From Vibrio scophthalmi LMG 19158 (lineage in GTDB: Bacteria; Pseudomonadota; Gammaproteobacteria; Enterobacterales; Vibrionaceae): a stretch of DNA of 43,739 nucleotides. The translations under genes were made by a program, and so were the position numbers. Below are positions 1-8,010 of this stretch, piece by piece. The notes below the pieces were generated by a model. That model saw only the letters and a program-made list of their open reading frames with translations, made no database searches and was not told the origin of the DNA. The DNA is taken from positions 1-43,739 of the forward strand of contig NZ_AFWE01000050.1 of NCBI RefSeq assembly GCF_000222585.1. Direction: 5' to 3'. Each line of letters opens with the position of its first letter. Position 1 is the stretch's first letter.

Positions 1-1
1 A

Positions 2-973
2 ATAGACATCAATCTGAATATCCCTCAGGGGACTATTTTTGGCGTGATTGGCGCGTCTGGTGCCGGTAAAAGTACACTGATCCGCTGCGTCAATATGCTC
101 GAAGTTCCAACCAGCGGCCAAATTATTATTGATGGCGTCGAATTGACGGCATTAAGTAAATCGCAGCTTAGCGAAGCGCGCCGTAACATCGGCATGATTT
201 TCCAGCATTTTAATCTACTCTCTTCTCGTACTGTATTTGGCAATGTTGCCTTACCACTCGAGTTAGCAGGTAAAGACAAAAAGCACATTCAAACCAAAGT
301 TTCTGAACTACTAAAATTAGTCGGTCTTGAAGACAAGCACGAAACATATCCTGCCAATCTTAGTGGTGGTCAAAAACAACGTGTGGCGATTGCTCGCGCG
401 CTTGCTTCTGATCCGAAGGTTCTACTGTGTGATGAGGCAACCAGCGCACTTGATCCAGCGACGACACAATCAATATTAGAATTGTTACGCGAGATTAACC
501 GCAAACTCAAAATCACCATTTTATTGATCACTCATGAAATGGATGTGGTGAAAAGTATCTGTCATGAAGTGGCGATCATCGGCGGTGGTGAGTTAGTCGA
601 AAAAGGTACGGTTGGAGAGATCTTTGCTCATCCAAAAACCGAACTCGCGCACCAGTTTATTCGCTCAACGTTAGATCTCTCTATTCCGGAAGACTATCAA
701 GTGCGTTTGCAACCGACTCGTGTAGAAGGCAGCTACCCGTTAGTACGTTTAGAGTTTACTGGCGCAACCGTGGATGCTCCGCTAATGAGCCAGATTGCCC
801 GTAAATATAATATTGATGCCAACATCTTAAGCTCTGATCTGGATTATGCGGGTGGGGTTAAATTCGGCATGATGGTCGCTGAATTGTTTGGTAGTGAAGC
901 AGACGATAATAACGCAATCGAATTCTTACGTGAGCATAATGTAAAAGTTGAGGTGCTTGGCTATGTCCTTTAA
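2..973 (+). CDS. metN: MetN, methionine ABC transporter ATPase (5' end missing)
   Basis: ATP-hydrolysing subunit of the MetNIQ importer for D- and L-methionine, acting on the cytoplasmic face of the inner membrane. The open frame runs in from the left edge, so roughly the first 20 residues are outside the window; the GTG at 44 is internal. Visible motifs are Walker A (GASGAGKS), the ABC signature LSGGQ, Walker B ([12 protein letters not shown]) and the switch histidine in LLITHEMD. The last ~90 residues match the C-terminal regulatory NIL domain that senses internal methionine in this family. The stop overlaps metI by 11 nt, indicating translational coupling. The promoter and any MetJ operator lie outside the window. 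Confidence 0.97.
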   Translation: MDINLNIPQGTIFGVIGASGAGKSTLIRCVNMLEVPTSGQIIIDGVELTALSKSQLSEARRNIGMIFQHFNLLSSRTVFGNVALPLELAGKDKKHIQTKVSELLKLVGLEDKHETYPANLSGGQKQRVAIARALASDPKVLLCDEATSALDPATTQSILELLREINRKLKITILLITHEMDVVKSICHEVAIIGGGELVEKGTVGEIFAHPKTELAHQFIRSTLDLSIPEDYQVRLQPTRVEGSYPLVRLEFTGATVDAPLMSQIARKYNIDANILSSDLDYAGGVKFGMMVAELFGSEADDNNAIEFLREHNVKVEVLGYVL

Positions 974-1640
974 TTCATTTTCACAATGGCTAAGCCTTAA
1001 CGCAGATTTGTTATTAGGTGCAACATGGGAAACGCTCTACATGGTAGCCGTTTCTGGTGTGGTTGGCTTTGCAGTCGGTATTCCACTTGGTGTGATTCTG
1101 CATACCTCTAAAAAAGGCGGCTTACTGGAGAATACCAAGCTAAACAGCATTCTTGGCGCAGTAGTAAACGTGGGTCGTTCTGTTCCATTTCTGGTTTTAA
1201 TGGTCGCCATAATTCCAGTGACCAAACTGTTAGTCGGTACGTTTATTGGCACGACCGCCGCGATCGTTCCACTTACTATTGGTGCGATTCCTTTTGTCGC
1301 TCGCTTGATTGAAGGTGCGCTTCTAGAAGTGCCAAATGGTCTCGTTGAGGCGGCGCAGTCAATGGGCGCAACACCACTGCAAATCATCAATAAAGTACTG
1401 CTACCTGAAGCGATGCCAACCATCGTCAACTCAGTCACGATTACCTTAGTGACCTTAGTCAGCTATTCAGCGATGGCAGGTACCGTGGGTGGTGGTGGCC
1501 TTGGTGATGTCGCTATTCGCTACGGTTTCCACCGTTACGATGTGCTGATCATGGCTGTGACTGTGGTAATGCTTATTGTGTTAGTGCAAATCATTCAATC
1601 TATCGGTGATGCCGTTGTTCGCCGTGTAGATCATAGATAA
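963..1640 (+). CDS. metI: MetI, methionine ABC transporter permease
   Basis: Inner-membrane channel subunit of the methionine importer. The protein is 225 residues, hydrophobic, with about five membrane segments and the EAA-type coupling loop ([20 protein letters not shown]) that docks on MetN. I chose the ATG at 963 (MSFNSF) over the upstream TTG at 948 because it gives the usual family length (about 217 in E. coli) and a short overlap with metN. metQ follows after 20 nt, so the three genes form one operon in the canonical order N-I-Q. Confidence 0.96.
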   Translation: MSFNSFSQWLSLNADLLLGATWETLYMVAVSGVVGFAVGIPLGVILHTSKKGGLLENTKLNSILGAVVNVGRSVPFLVLMVAIIPVTKLLVGTFIGTTAAIVPLTIGAIPFVARLIEGALLEVPNGLVEAAQSMGATPLQIINKVLLPEAMPTIVNSVTITLVTLVSYSAMAGTVGGGGLGDVAIRYGFHRYDVLIMAVTVVMLIVLVQIIQSIGDAVVRRVDHR

Positions 1641-1660
1641 GAAGTTTTTATAAGGAGATT

Positions 1661-2473
1661 ATGATGAAATTTAATGTTAAAGGTTTACTGGCCATTGCCG
1701 CTGCGGCATCTGCACTGCTTCTTTCTGGTTGTGGTGAAAAGGAAGTCGATACAAGCAAGATTAAAGTCGGCGTAATGGCGGGTGCTGAAGAGCAAGTTGC
1801 TGAGATTGCGGCTAAAGTTGCTAAAGAAAAATACGGTCTAGAAGTTGAGCTTGTCACGTTTACGGACTACGTAACACCAAACGCTGCACTAGACGATGGC
1901 TCTATCGACATCAACGCATTCCAACACAAACCATACCTAGATCAGCAAGTGGCTGACCGTGGCTACAAAATCGTGATTGCAGGCAATACGTTTGTTTACC
2001 CAATCGCAGGCTACTCTAAAGAAATCAAATCTATTGATGAGATTCAAGATGGCGCTCGTATCGCAGTACCAAATGACCCAACTAACCTAGGTCGCTCACT
2101 GCTTCTTCTTGAGCAACAAGGTCTTATCACGCTGCGTGAAGGTGCAGGTCTACAAGCAACAGTACGTGATATCGTAGAAAACCCGAAAAACCTAACGATT
2201 GTTGAACTTGATGCAGCGCAATTACCGCGCTCACTTGATGATGTGGTTCTTTCTGTTATCAACAATACTTATGCAAGCTCTGTAAACCTAACTCCACAGC
2301 GTGATGGCATCTTCGTAGAAGACAAAGAGTCTCCATACGTTAACTTAATCGTTGCTCGCGAAGACAACGTTAACGCAGAAAACGTACAGAACTTTGTTAA
2401 AGCTTACCAAACAGAAGAAGTGTACAACGGCGCTTCTGAGATCTTCCAAGGTGGTGTCGTAAAAGGCTGGTAA
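1661..2473 (+). CDS. metQ: MetQ, methionine-binding lipoprotein
   Basis: Periplasmic substrate-binding lipoprotein that delivers methionine to MetNI. The N-terminus is a lipoprotein signal with lipobox LSGC, so the mature protein should begin at Cys24 and be lipid-anchored. The body matches the NlpA/MetQ family (IKVGVMAGAEEQVAEIA near the start, DINAFQHKPYLD in the ligand-binding region). Length is 270 residues, normal for the family. A strong Shine-Dalgarno (AAGGAG) lies at 1653-1658; ATG at 1661 or the adjacent ATG at 1664 could start translation. A terminator directly downstream ends the operon. Confidence 0.96.
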   Translation: MMKFNVKGLLAIAAAASALLLSGCGEKEVDTSKIKVGVMAGAEEQVAEIAAKVAKEKYGLEVELVTFTDYVTPNAALDDGSIDINAFQHKPYLDQQVADRGYKIVIAGNTFVYPIAGYSKEIKSIDEIQDGARIAVPNDPTNLGRSLLLLEQQGLITLREGAGLQATVRDIVENPKNLTIVELDAAQLPRSLDDVVLSVINNTYASSVNLTPQRDGIFVEDKESPYVNLIVAREDNVNAENVQNFVKAYQTEEVYNGASEIFQGGVVKGW

Positions 2474-2500
2474 TCCCCTTCAGCTGAATGACACACTCAT

Positions 2501-2534
2501 AAAAAAGCGGGCACTGTATGTGGCCGCTTTTTTA
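2501..2534. terminator. Bidirectional terminator between metQ and rpmJ2
   Basis: Hairpin with A-run, AGCGG stem, loop, CCGCT and T-run (AAAAAAGCGG ... CCGCTTTTTT). Because it is flanked by A's on one side and T's on the other, it can end both metNIQ from the left and the convergent rpmE2-rpmJ2 operon from the right. Confidence 0.85.
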
Positions 2535-2586
2535 TTTCCTCTCATGCGAAATACCACAGCACAAGCATACCAGCAGAATCAATCGA

Positions 2587-2712
2587 CTACTTTTGTACCG
2601 CTTTGAAGCGAGGGTTAGCTTTGCAAATTACGTATAAGCGACCACGTCGCTTGACGATCTGGCAATCGGGATGACGACTCTTCGCACTTTTTAACGATTT
2701 TAAAACTTTCAT
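2587..2712 (-). CDS. rpmJ2: Ribosomal protein bL36 paralogue, type B (zinc-free form)
   Basis: A 41-residue ribosomal protein starting [20 protein letters not shown] and ending NPRFKAVQK. It matches the alternative L36 (E. coli YkgO type) replacing the zinc-ribbon L36 on ribosomes during zinc starvation. Only two cysteines remain (Cys17 and Cys30), so the CX2C...CX4H zinc site of the standard form is incomplete. The start overlaps the stop of rpmE2 in an ATGA (2709-2712), so the two are translationally coupled. Zinc control is inferred from the family and the upstream palindrome. The gene is small but its similarity to YkgO runs its full length. Confidence 0.93.
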   Translation of the reverse strand: MKVLKSLKSAKSRHPDCQIVKRRGRLYVICKANPRFKAVQK

Positions 2713-2966
2713 TTTTGCTCCTTAAAGAGACCGAAACGACGATTGAAATTAGATACTCGTCCCTGTTTCTGTGCCACACGTTGTTTCCCGGTGTAGAACG
2801 GATGAGATTCTGATGAAACATCCAAGGTTAGATAGGGATAAGTCTTACCATCTTCCCACTCTATCGTGCGGGTTGTGCTGAGTGTTGACCCAACAATAAA
2901 ATACTTATCGACACTGGTATCGTGAAACACCACTTTGCGATACTCCGGATGAATTTCCGCTTTCAT
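2709..2966 (-). CDS. rpmE2: Ribosomal protein bL31 paralogue, type B (zinc-free form)
   Basis: Alternative 50S protein L31 of 85 residues ([16 protein letters not shown]...). It contains no cysteine. Where the zinc-binding L31 has a CxxC pair before HPF.TGKQ, this protein reads SSES followed by HPFYTGKQ, so it is the C-minus type (E. coli YkgM). In this family it displaces the zinc-containing L31 under zinc limitation and lets the cell recover the metal. It is the first gene of a two-gene operon with rpmJ2. A purine-rich Shine-Dalgarno (GGGAGGAG) precedes the ATG, and a Zur-like palindrome sits 23 nt further upstream. Confidence 0.95.
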   Translation of the reverse strand: MKAEIHPEYRKVVFHDTSVDKYFIVGSTLSTTRTIEWEDGKTYPYLTLDVSSESHPFYTGKQRVAQKQGRVSNFNRRFGLFKEQK

Positions 2967-2989
2967 TCTCTCCTCCCTTTCTAATTAAA

Positions 2990-3009
2990 TGATATGTTAT
3001 AACATATCA
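2990..3009. promoter_or_regulatory. Probable Zur operator upstream of rpmE2
   Basis: Perfect 20-bp palindrome TGATATGTTATAACATATCA. It carries the TGTTATA/TATAACA core typical of gammaproteobacterial Zur boxes and lies just ahead of a gene pair that is Zur-controlled in other bacteria. On the minus strand it covers a plausible -10 (TGTTAT, 2999-3004), placed 17 bp from a -35-like TTGGTA (3022-3027), so a bound repressor would block the promoter. Assignment to Zur is inference from motif and context. Confidence 0.75.
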
Positions 3010-3122
3010 AATGATAGTAATTACCAACAAAAGATCAAGCAAATTATTCGCCAATGTTTACCAGCAGTGCGAAGTGCACGATTGTGCTATCTTGTGCAGA
3101 AAATTAACGAAGAGATGACGCC

Positions 3123-3818
3123 GTGTACAACATCGAGCCGATTGGTTATATCCAGAGCCCGTATAAAGAAAAGTTTGCCGTTCCTAGGCAGCCACGCCTA
3201 GTGCCTGCTGCAAGCGCTCGAGTGAAACTGCAAGGCGAGGTAAATTGCGCTGAAGCCATCCGCGGCATTGAGCAGTTCAGCCACTTATGGCTACTCTTCT
3301 TGTTTGATCAAAACTTAGCGGCAGGTTGGAAACCAACCGTACGACCACCGCGTTTGGGCGGCAACGAGCGTGTTGGTGTATTGGCTTCACGAGCAACATT
3401 TCGCCCCAATGGTATTGGCATGTCAGCGGTGGAGTTGAAAGGTATTAACCAAGAAGGTGACCAATTTTATTTGGATCTTGGTAGCGTTGATCTGGTCGAC
3501 AACACCCCTATCATCGATATCAAACCTTATATTCCCTACTCCGATGCTATTATTGATGCTAGTGGTGGGTACGCAGAAAAAGAGCCAGAAAAGGCGATTG
3601 TGTGCTTTTTACCACAAGCAACCGAGAGTCTCTCCCGCTTGGCGAATGGTCAGCATATCCGCCAAGTCATCGAGCAAGTCTTGGCGCAAGATCCTCGACC
3701 TGCCTATAAAAAAGGTAAGCCGGACCATAAAGAGTACGCGGTAAATTTGTTCAATTTGAACGTTAAATTCACCGTAAACGATAACTTAGTGTCGGTTACC
3801 GTGATTGAACACTTTTGA
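3123..3818 (+). CDS. trmO: TrmO, tRNA (t6A37) N6-methyltransferase
   Basis: SAM-dependent methyltransferase of the TsaA/YaeB family, which converts t6A37 to m6t6A37 in threonine tRNAs. The 231-residue protein starts at a GTG (MYNIEPIGYIQSPYKEKFAVPRQP...), where family members begin. The N-terminal TsaA-like beta-barrel is recognisable (YKEKFAVPRQP, NERVGVLASRATFRPNGIGMS, DIKPYIPYSD), followed by a C-terminal segment with DPRPAYKKGKPD. It is the gene upstream of proS, 109 nt away and in the same direction. The old symbol is tsaA/yaeB, which is unrelated to t6A synthase naming. Confidence 0.92.
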   Translation: MYNIEPIGYIQSPYKEKFAVPRQPRLVPAASARVKLQGEVNCAEAIRGIEQFSHLWLLFLFDQNLAAGWKPTVRPPRLGGNERVGVLASRATFRPNGIGMSAVELKGINQEGDQFYLDLGSVDLVDNTPIIDIKPYIPYSDAIIDASGGYAEKEPEKAIVCFLPQATESLSRLANGQHIRQVIEQVLAQDPRPAYKKGKPDHKEYAVNLFNLNVKFTVNDNLVSVTVIEHF

Positions 3819-3844
3819 CAAAGCCGTTTGGCTGATATTATAGG
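3815..3844 (+). promoter_or_regulatory. Candidate proS promoter
   Basis: A perfect -35 hexamer TTGACA (3815-3820) overlaps the trmO stop codon. Possible -10 hexamers are TATTAT at 3836-3841 (15-bp spacer) or TATAGG at 3839-3844 (18-bp spacer). Neither spacing is ideal, so the -35 is the stronger part of the evidence. Confidence 0.4.
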
Positions 3845-3927
3845 CGGCTAACAAATTCCCTTTGTGGGATCGTCATACTCCAGACCATTCCGGCTGAGTA
3901 TCTAACTTTACTAAACGGATAAATTGA

Positions 3928-5643
3928 ATGCGTACCAGTAATTATCTTCTTTCTACTCTTAAGGAGACTCCAAACGACGCAGAAGTAGTGAGCCACCAGC
4001 TCATGCTACGTGCAGGTATGATCCGTCGTCTAGCTTCAGGTCTTTATACCTGGCTGCCAACTGGTCTACGTGTATTGCGTAAAGTCGAAAACATCGTTCG
4101 TCAAGAGATCGACAATGCAGGTGCAATCGAAACCTTGATGCCCGTTGTTCAGCCGTTTGAACTTTGGGAAGAGACAGGCCGCTCAGAAAAAATGGGCCCT
4201 GAACTACTTCGCTTTACTGACCGCCACGTTCGTCCGTTTGTTCTTAGCCCGACAGCTGAAGAAGTGATCACTAGCCTTGTGCGAAATGAAGTGAGCTCTT
4301 ACAAACAGCTTCCGCTAAACCTGTACCAAATCCAAACCAAATTCCGTGACGAACGTCGTCCACGTTTCGGCGTAATGCGTGCTCGTGAGTTCTGCATGAT
4401 GGATGCATACAGCTTTGATATCGATAAAGCGGGTCTAGAGAAATCTTACCAAGCAATGCACGATGCGTACTGTAAAGCATTCGACCGCATGGGTCTTGAA
4501 TACCGTCCAGTATTGGCTGACTCAGGCGCGATCGGCGGTAACGGTTCACAAGAATTCCACGTTCTAGCAGAAAGCGGCGAAGATTTGATCGCATTCTCAA
4601 CGGAATCAGATTACGCAGCAAACATCGAAAAAGCGGAAGCACTGGCACCGACTGGTGAATGTGCAGCGCCAACTCAAGAGATGACTCTGGTTGATACTCC
4701 AAACGCGAAAACCATCGCGGAATTGGTTGAGCAACACGGCCTAGCTATTGAGAAAACCGTTAAGACGCTTTTCGTTAAAGCTTCAGATGAAATCGATGCG
4801 CCAATCGTTGCGCTTATCATCCGTGGTGATCACGAACTAAACGAAATCAAAGCTGAAAACCTAGCTGAAGTTGCCGCTCCTCTTGAAATGGCATCTGAAG
4901 AAGAGATGCGTGAACTTATCGGCGCTGGCGCTGGTTCACTTGGTCCTGTTGGCCTTGAGCTACCGTTTATCGTTGACCGCTCTGTAGCGGTAATGAGCGA
5001 TTTCGGTGCTGGCGCAAACATCGACGGCAAACACTACTTCGGTATTAACTGGGGTCGTGACGTAGAACTAGGTCAAATTGCTGATCTACGTAACGTGGTT
5101 GAAGGCGACCTAAGCCCATGTGGTCAAGGTACACTAATGCTTAAGCGTGGTATCGAAGTAGGTCACATCTTCCAACTTGGTAATGTTTACTCTGAAGCAA
5201 TGAACTGTAGTGTTCTTGATTCAAACGGTAAAAACTCAATCCTAGAGATGGGTTGTTACGGTATTGGTGTTTCACGTGTTGTTGCTTCTGCTATCGAACA
5301 GAACAACGATAAATACGGCATCATCTGGCCAGACGCTCTAGCACCGTTCCAAGTAGCTATCGTACCAATGAACATGCACAAATCTGAGCGTGTTAAAGAA
5401 GCGGCAGAGAAACTATACGCAGAGTTCACTGCAATGGGTGTCGAAGTTCTATTTGATGACCGTAAAGAGCGCCCAGGCGTGATGTTCTCAGATATGGAGC
5501 TGATCGGCATCCCTCACACTATCGTGATTGGCGATCGCAGCATGGATGAAGGTAACTTTGAATACAAGAACCGTCGTTCAGGTGAGAAAACCGCAGTAGC
5601 AATGGCTGACATTGTTGAGCACGTTAAAGCGCAATTTGCGTAA
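3928..5643 (+). CDS. proS: ProS, prolyl-tRNA synthetase
   Basis: Class II aminoacyl-tRNA synthetase that charges tRNA-Pro. At 571 residues it is the bacterial type with an editing (INS) domain inserted in the catalytic core. The start is [19 protein letters not shown]. Class II motif 2 is visible around [25 protein letters not shown], and motif 3 around [21 protein letters not shown]. The middle section (roughly residues 225-400) has the YbaK-like editing domain that hydrolyses Ala-tRNA-Pro. The anticodon-binding domain is at the C-terminus ([17 protein letters not shown]...). A strong terminator follows immediately. Confidence 0.98.
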   Translation: MRTSNYLLSTLKETPNDAEVVSHQLMLRAGMIRRLASGLYTWLPTGLRVLRKVENIVRQEIDNAGAIETLMPVVQPFELWEETGRSEKMGPELLRFTDRHVRPFVLSPTAEEVITSLVRNEVSSYKQLPLNLYQIQTKFRDERRPRFGVMRAREFCMMDAYSFDIDKAGLEKSYQAMHDAYCKAFDRMGLEYRPVLADSGAIGGNGSQEFHVLAESGEDLIAFSTESDYAANIEKAEALAPTGECAAPTQEMTLVDTPNAKTIAELVEQHGLAIEKTVKTLFVKASDEIDAPIVALIIRGDHELNEIKAENLAEVAAPLEMASEEEMRELIGAGAGSLGPVGLELPFIVDRSVAVMSDFGAGANIDGKHYFGINWGRDVELGQIADLRNVVEGDLSPCGQGTLMLKRGIEVGHIFQLGNVYSEAMNCSVLDSNGKNSILEMGCYGIGVSRVVASAIEQNNDKYGIIWPDALAPFQVAIVPMNMHKSERVKEAAEKLYAEFTAMGVEVLFDDRKERPGVMFSDMELIGIPHTIVIGDRSMDEGNFEYKNRRSGEKTAVAMADIVEHVKAQFA

Positions 5644-5662
5644 TTAAACCCTAAGAACTGCA

Positions 5663-5693
5663 AAAGGCCGATGGAAACATCGGCCTTTTTTTT
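5663..5693 (+). terminator. Intrinsic terminator of proS
   Basis: Perfect 11-bp stem AAAGGCCGATG / CATCGGCCTTT with a GAAA tetraloop, followed by T's. It lies 19 nt after the proS stop codon. Confidence 0.93.
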
Positions 5694-5700
5694 GTTGTTG

Positions 5701-6165
5701 TAGAATAGAGAACGAGCTTCGCTCTATGGAACGCTTCGCTCCTAGATTCGAGAGGCGGCAGTGGTTCGTTCTGTGAAAGATTCCCGACTACACTCCTTCG
5801 TCGCTATCGGGAATGACGTTATCGAAGTTCCGAGCTTGTGCTGTCATCCTCAAGAGCGAGGCACTCTCAAATACGAAGTCCAGTCTCAATTCTCAAAGCG
5901 AAGCATTCTCAAGGACGAAGTCCATTCTCTACTCTCAAAGCGAAGCGTTCTCAAAGCGAAGTCTACTCTCGTCAAACTAGATTCCCGACTGCGCTCCTTC
6001 GTCGCTATCGGGAATGACGTTATCGAAGTTCCACGCTTTTGCTGTCATCCTCAAGAGCGAGGTACGAGCGAGTTGGGGATCTATTCTCTACTCTCGAACG
6101 AAGCGAAGCGCTCTCAAGGACGAAGTCCGCTCTCAACTCTCGAAGCGCAGCGCTCTCAATTCTCA
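5701..6165. repeat. Tandem intergenic repeat tract, ~200-bp unit, Vibrio type
   Basis: Stretch between the proS terminator and yafJ without a convincing gene. An 87-bp block (5778-5864) recurs almost unchanged 201 bp later (5979-6065). A second shared block, CTCAAGGACGAAGTCC, is at 5908-5923 and 6113-6128. Each unit has an inverted repeat ATTCCCGA / TCGGGAAT (5780-5787/5807-5814 and 5981-5988/6008-6015). Between blocks are many short CTCAAAGCGAAGC-like motifs. From memory this resembles dispersed intergenic repeats of vibrios. The tract runs into the 3' end of yafJ. The 201-bp period keeps one frame open from 5761 to 6195, but that looks like a by-product of the repeat. Confidence 0.85.
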
Positions 6166-7013
6166 AAAGAATCCAAAGGCTCTGTCGGCGCTTGACTAGC
6201 GACTTTCTTGGCCGCAAACGGCACATCCACCAGCGAACTTGCGTTGCCATCAATCAACTCACCAAAGTGAAATAAGCCGAATTCACCCGGCTTCATACGA
6301 TGCCAAGCTTCGTTATCGGTCAATGGCTGCGTAGCGATCACCGAGACGACATCGTTAGGCGTCGTCTCTTCTTGGAAGTTGATGGTGACATCTTCATCAA
6401 TCAAGGTCGCTTTGCCAAATGGCGCTCGGCGCGTAATCCAATAGAGGTGATTGGTGCAGTAAGTCATGACGTATTCACCATCAGAAAGCAGCATATTAAA
6501 CACGCCTTTTTCTTTTAGTGTGTCGCAGCACTGGGCAACAAAGCGAAACATGCCCATCATATCTTGTGGTGGCTCAGGGTAACGCAGTTCAAGCTGAGTC
6601 ACTAGCCAGCAAAAGGCGAGTTCGCTGTCAGTTTGCCCTACCGGACGAAAGCGACCCAATGATAAATCTTGGTAATCGGTTAACTGGCCATTGTGAGCAA
6701 ATGTCCAATAACGGCCCCAGAGTTCACGGGTAAATGGGTGGGTATTTTCCAGATTGACGCCACCACGATTCGCTTGACGAATATGGCTGATCACCGCACG
6801 ACTTTTTATCGGGTAGTTTTGTACTAACTCGGCAATCTTTGACTGGCAACTAGGGTTAGGATCTTTGAAAGTACGAAAGCCTTTGCCTTCATAAAAGGTG
6901 ATCCCCCAGCCGTCGCGATGTGGGCCAGTATTACCGCCACGCTGCATCAGACCGGTAAAACTAAAGCAAATGTCAGTGGGTACATTTGCACTCATTCCGA
7001 GCAATTCACACAT
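6156..7013 (-). CDS. yafJ: YafJ-type class II glutamine amidotransferase
   Basis: Predicted class II (Ntn) glutamine amidotransferase of the YafJ family; its physiological substrate is not established. The start MCELLGMSANVPTDI exposes Cys2, the expected nucleophile. Other family features are HRDGWG, SHIRQANRGG, THPFTRELWGR and the glutamine-binding FAHNGQL. The protein is 285 residues, about 30 longer than I recall for E. coli YafJ. The excess is at the C-terminus after FGLFHFGELIDG, and the last residues and TGA stop are encoded at the edge of the repeat tract. It lies 84 nt downstream of gmhA on the same strand, as in E. coli. Confidence 0.9.
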   Translation of the reverse strand: MCELLGMSANVPTDICFSFTGLMQRGGNTGPHRDGWGITFYEGKGFRTFKDPNPSCQSKIAELVQNYPIKSRAVISHIRQANRGGVNLENTHPFTRELWGRYWTFAHNGQLTDYQDLSLGRFRPVGQTDSELAFCWLVTQLELRYPEPPQDMMGMFRFVAQCCDTLKEKGVFNMLLSDGEYVMTYCTNHLYWITRRAPFGKATLIDEDVTINFQEETTPNDVVSVIATQPLTDNEAWHRMKPGEFGLFHFGELIDGNASSLVDVPFAAKKVASQAPTEPLDSFEN

Positions 7014-7039
7014 GGTTTAACTCACTCCCTAATTAAACA

Positions 7040-7073
7040 CCCAATACCAAACTAACATATTGTTGGTATTGGG
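7040..7073. repeat. Inverted repeat between gmhA and yafJ
   Basis: Perfect 11-bp arms CCCAATACCAA (7040-7050) and TTGGTATTGGG (7063-7073) around a 12-nt loop. There is no T-run on either strand, so it is not a clear terminator. It could be an mRNA-stabilising hairpin or a processing site in a gmhA-yafJ transcript. Confidence 0.55.
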
Positions 7074-7097
7074 ATAAACCGTGCATCAGAATGGGAA

Positions 7098-7676
7098 TTA
7101 CTTTTCCATTTCCTTTTCGATCAACTGAATCACAATATGAATGATCTTGATATGAATTTCTTGAATACGATCGGCATAACCAAAATGCGGTACGCGAATT
7201 TCAATATCGGCACAACCGGCCATTTTACCGCCATCTTTACCTGTCAAAGCGATGGTTTTCATGCCTTTGTTTTTCGCCGCTTCAATTGCATTCAAAATGT
7301 TGACTGAATTGCCTGATGTAGACAGACCAAACAATACGTCGCCTTTTGAACCAACCGCTTCAAGATAACGAGAGAAAACAAAATCGTAACCAAAATCGTT
7401 ACTCACGCAAGACAGATGGCTAGGATCAGAAATCGCAATACCTGGATAACCTGGGCGATTTTCACGGTAACGACCCGTCAACTCTTCAGCAAAGTGCATC
7501 GCATCACAGTGAGAGCCACCGTTACCACAAGATAGCACTTTGCCACCTTGTTTAAATGAATCCGCAATCAGTTTTGCTGCAGCTTCAATTTGAGCAATAT
7601 TATGATCATCACTTAGGAACTTGTTCAGCACTTCAGCTGCTTCAGTCAGCTCACTTTTAATCAAATCCTGGTACAT
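7098..7676 (-). CDS. gmhA: GmhA, sedoheptulose 7-phosphate isomerase
   Basis: First enzyme of ADP-heptose synthesis for the LPS inner core; it isomerises sedoheptulose 7-phosphate to D-glycero-D-manno-heptose 7-phosphate in the cytoplasm. The 192-residue protein is a single SIS domain ([53 protein letters not shown]) ending with the helix [20 protein letters not shown] chose the ATG at 7676 ([10 protein letters not shown]) over the one two codons upstream (7682). The family begins there, and the AAAGAG ribosome-binding sequence is too close to the upstream ATG. It is divergent from fadE. Confidence 0.95.
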   Translation of the reverse strand: MYQDLIKSELTEAAEVLNKFLSDDHNIAQIEAAAKLIADSFKQGGKVLSCGNGGSHCDAMHFAEELTGRYRENRPGYPGIAISDPSHLSCVSNDFGYDFVFSRYLEAVGSKGDVLFGLSTSGNSVNILNAIEAAKNKGMKTIALTGKDGGKMAGCADIEIRVPHFGYADRIQEIHIKIIHIVIQLIEKEMEK

Positions 7677-7876
7677 AAGCATTCTCTTTTAATCAGTATT
7701 AGAGCGCTGTTATCACAGCCTCAGACTCTTCTGAGTTTACTTGAACCATTCGCACTGTCGAGAGTCAGCCACAAAGATTTCATCGAATCTTGACCTTTCG
7801 TGCTCACAAAACCGACATCAGCGCACATTTATAGAATCTTTACTCTACACGGATCACTTTTTGAACAATCTCATGT

Positions 7877-7906
7877 TTTACATTTTATTAATATCTCTAT
7901 TACAAT
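7877..7906 (+). promoter_or_regulatory. Candidate fadE promoter
   Basis: -35 TTTACA (7877-7882), 18-bp spacer, -10 TACAAT (7901-7906); each hexamer has one mismatch to consensus. Transcription would start at about 7913, inside the FadR-like site, as expected for a repressed promoter. Confidence 0.55.
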
Positions 7907-7908
7907 TT

Positions 7909-7926
7909 AACTGGTTAGACCACTAA
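7909..7926. promoter_or_regulatory. Probable FadR operator at the fadE promoter
   Basis: Sequence AACTGGTTAGACCACTAA matches the FadR operator core (CTGGTCNGAC with symmetrical half sites) with one change in the centre. It overlaps the expected transcription start of fadE, a well-known FadR-repressed beta-oxidation gene. FadR binding is inferred from the motif and gene function. Confidence 0.7.
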
Positions 7927-8010
7927 ATTAATCCAGACAATTATCGCTATTCGCTGCCATCTCACGCTGGATAGGGATAAACATAAAGCGTCTGAAAAGG
8001 AACACATAAT

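Larger units (their letters stand above)
7677..8010. other. gmhA-fadE divergent intergenic region
   Basis: A 334-bp gap without a credible gene. It holds the proposed fadE promoter and FadR site (listed separately). A small hairpin CTCAGA / TCTGAG (7720-7735) falls in the gmhA leader. A weak minus-strand TATAAA near 7832 could be the gmhA -10, without a good -35. A long-spaced inverted repeat ATCCAG / CTGGAT flanks 7931-7974 in the fadE leader. The fadE Shine-Dalgarno is AAAAGGA at about 7996-8002. Confidence 0.5.

Noticed and set aside
4271-4702. 143-codon open frame antisense to proS
   Set aside because: It lies wholly inside a highly conserved gene, is not compositionally like a protein and has no start signals.
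5891-5965. Possible CRISPR-like array of short CTCAAAGCGAAGC repeats
   Set aside because: Repeats are too short and irregular, spacers are not unique or of constant length, and there are no cas genes nearby.
5761-6195. Plus-strand open frame of 144 codons in the repeat tract
   Set aside because: The frame stays open only because the repeat period (201 bp) is a multiple of three. It has no ribosome-binding site or recognisable domain, and two copies of the same peptide reflect the DNA repeat.
7741-7926. 61-codon plus-strand open frame between gmhA and fadE
   Set aside because: It covers the fadE promoter and FadR site, starts with TTG, lacks a Shine-Dalgarno and resembles no family.
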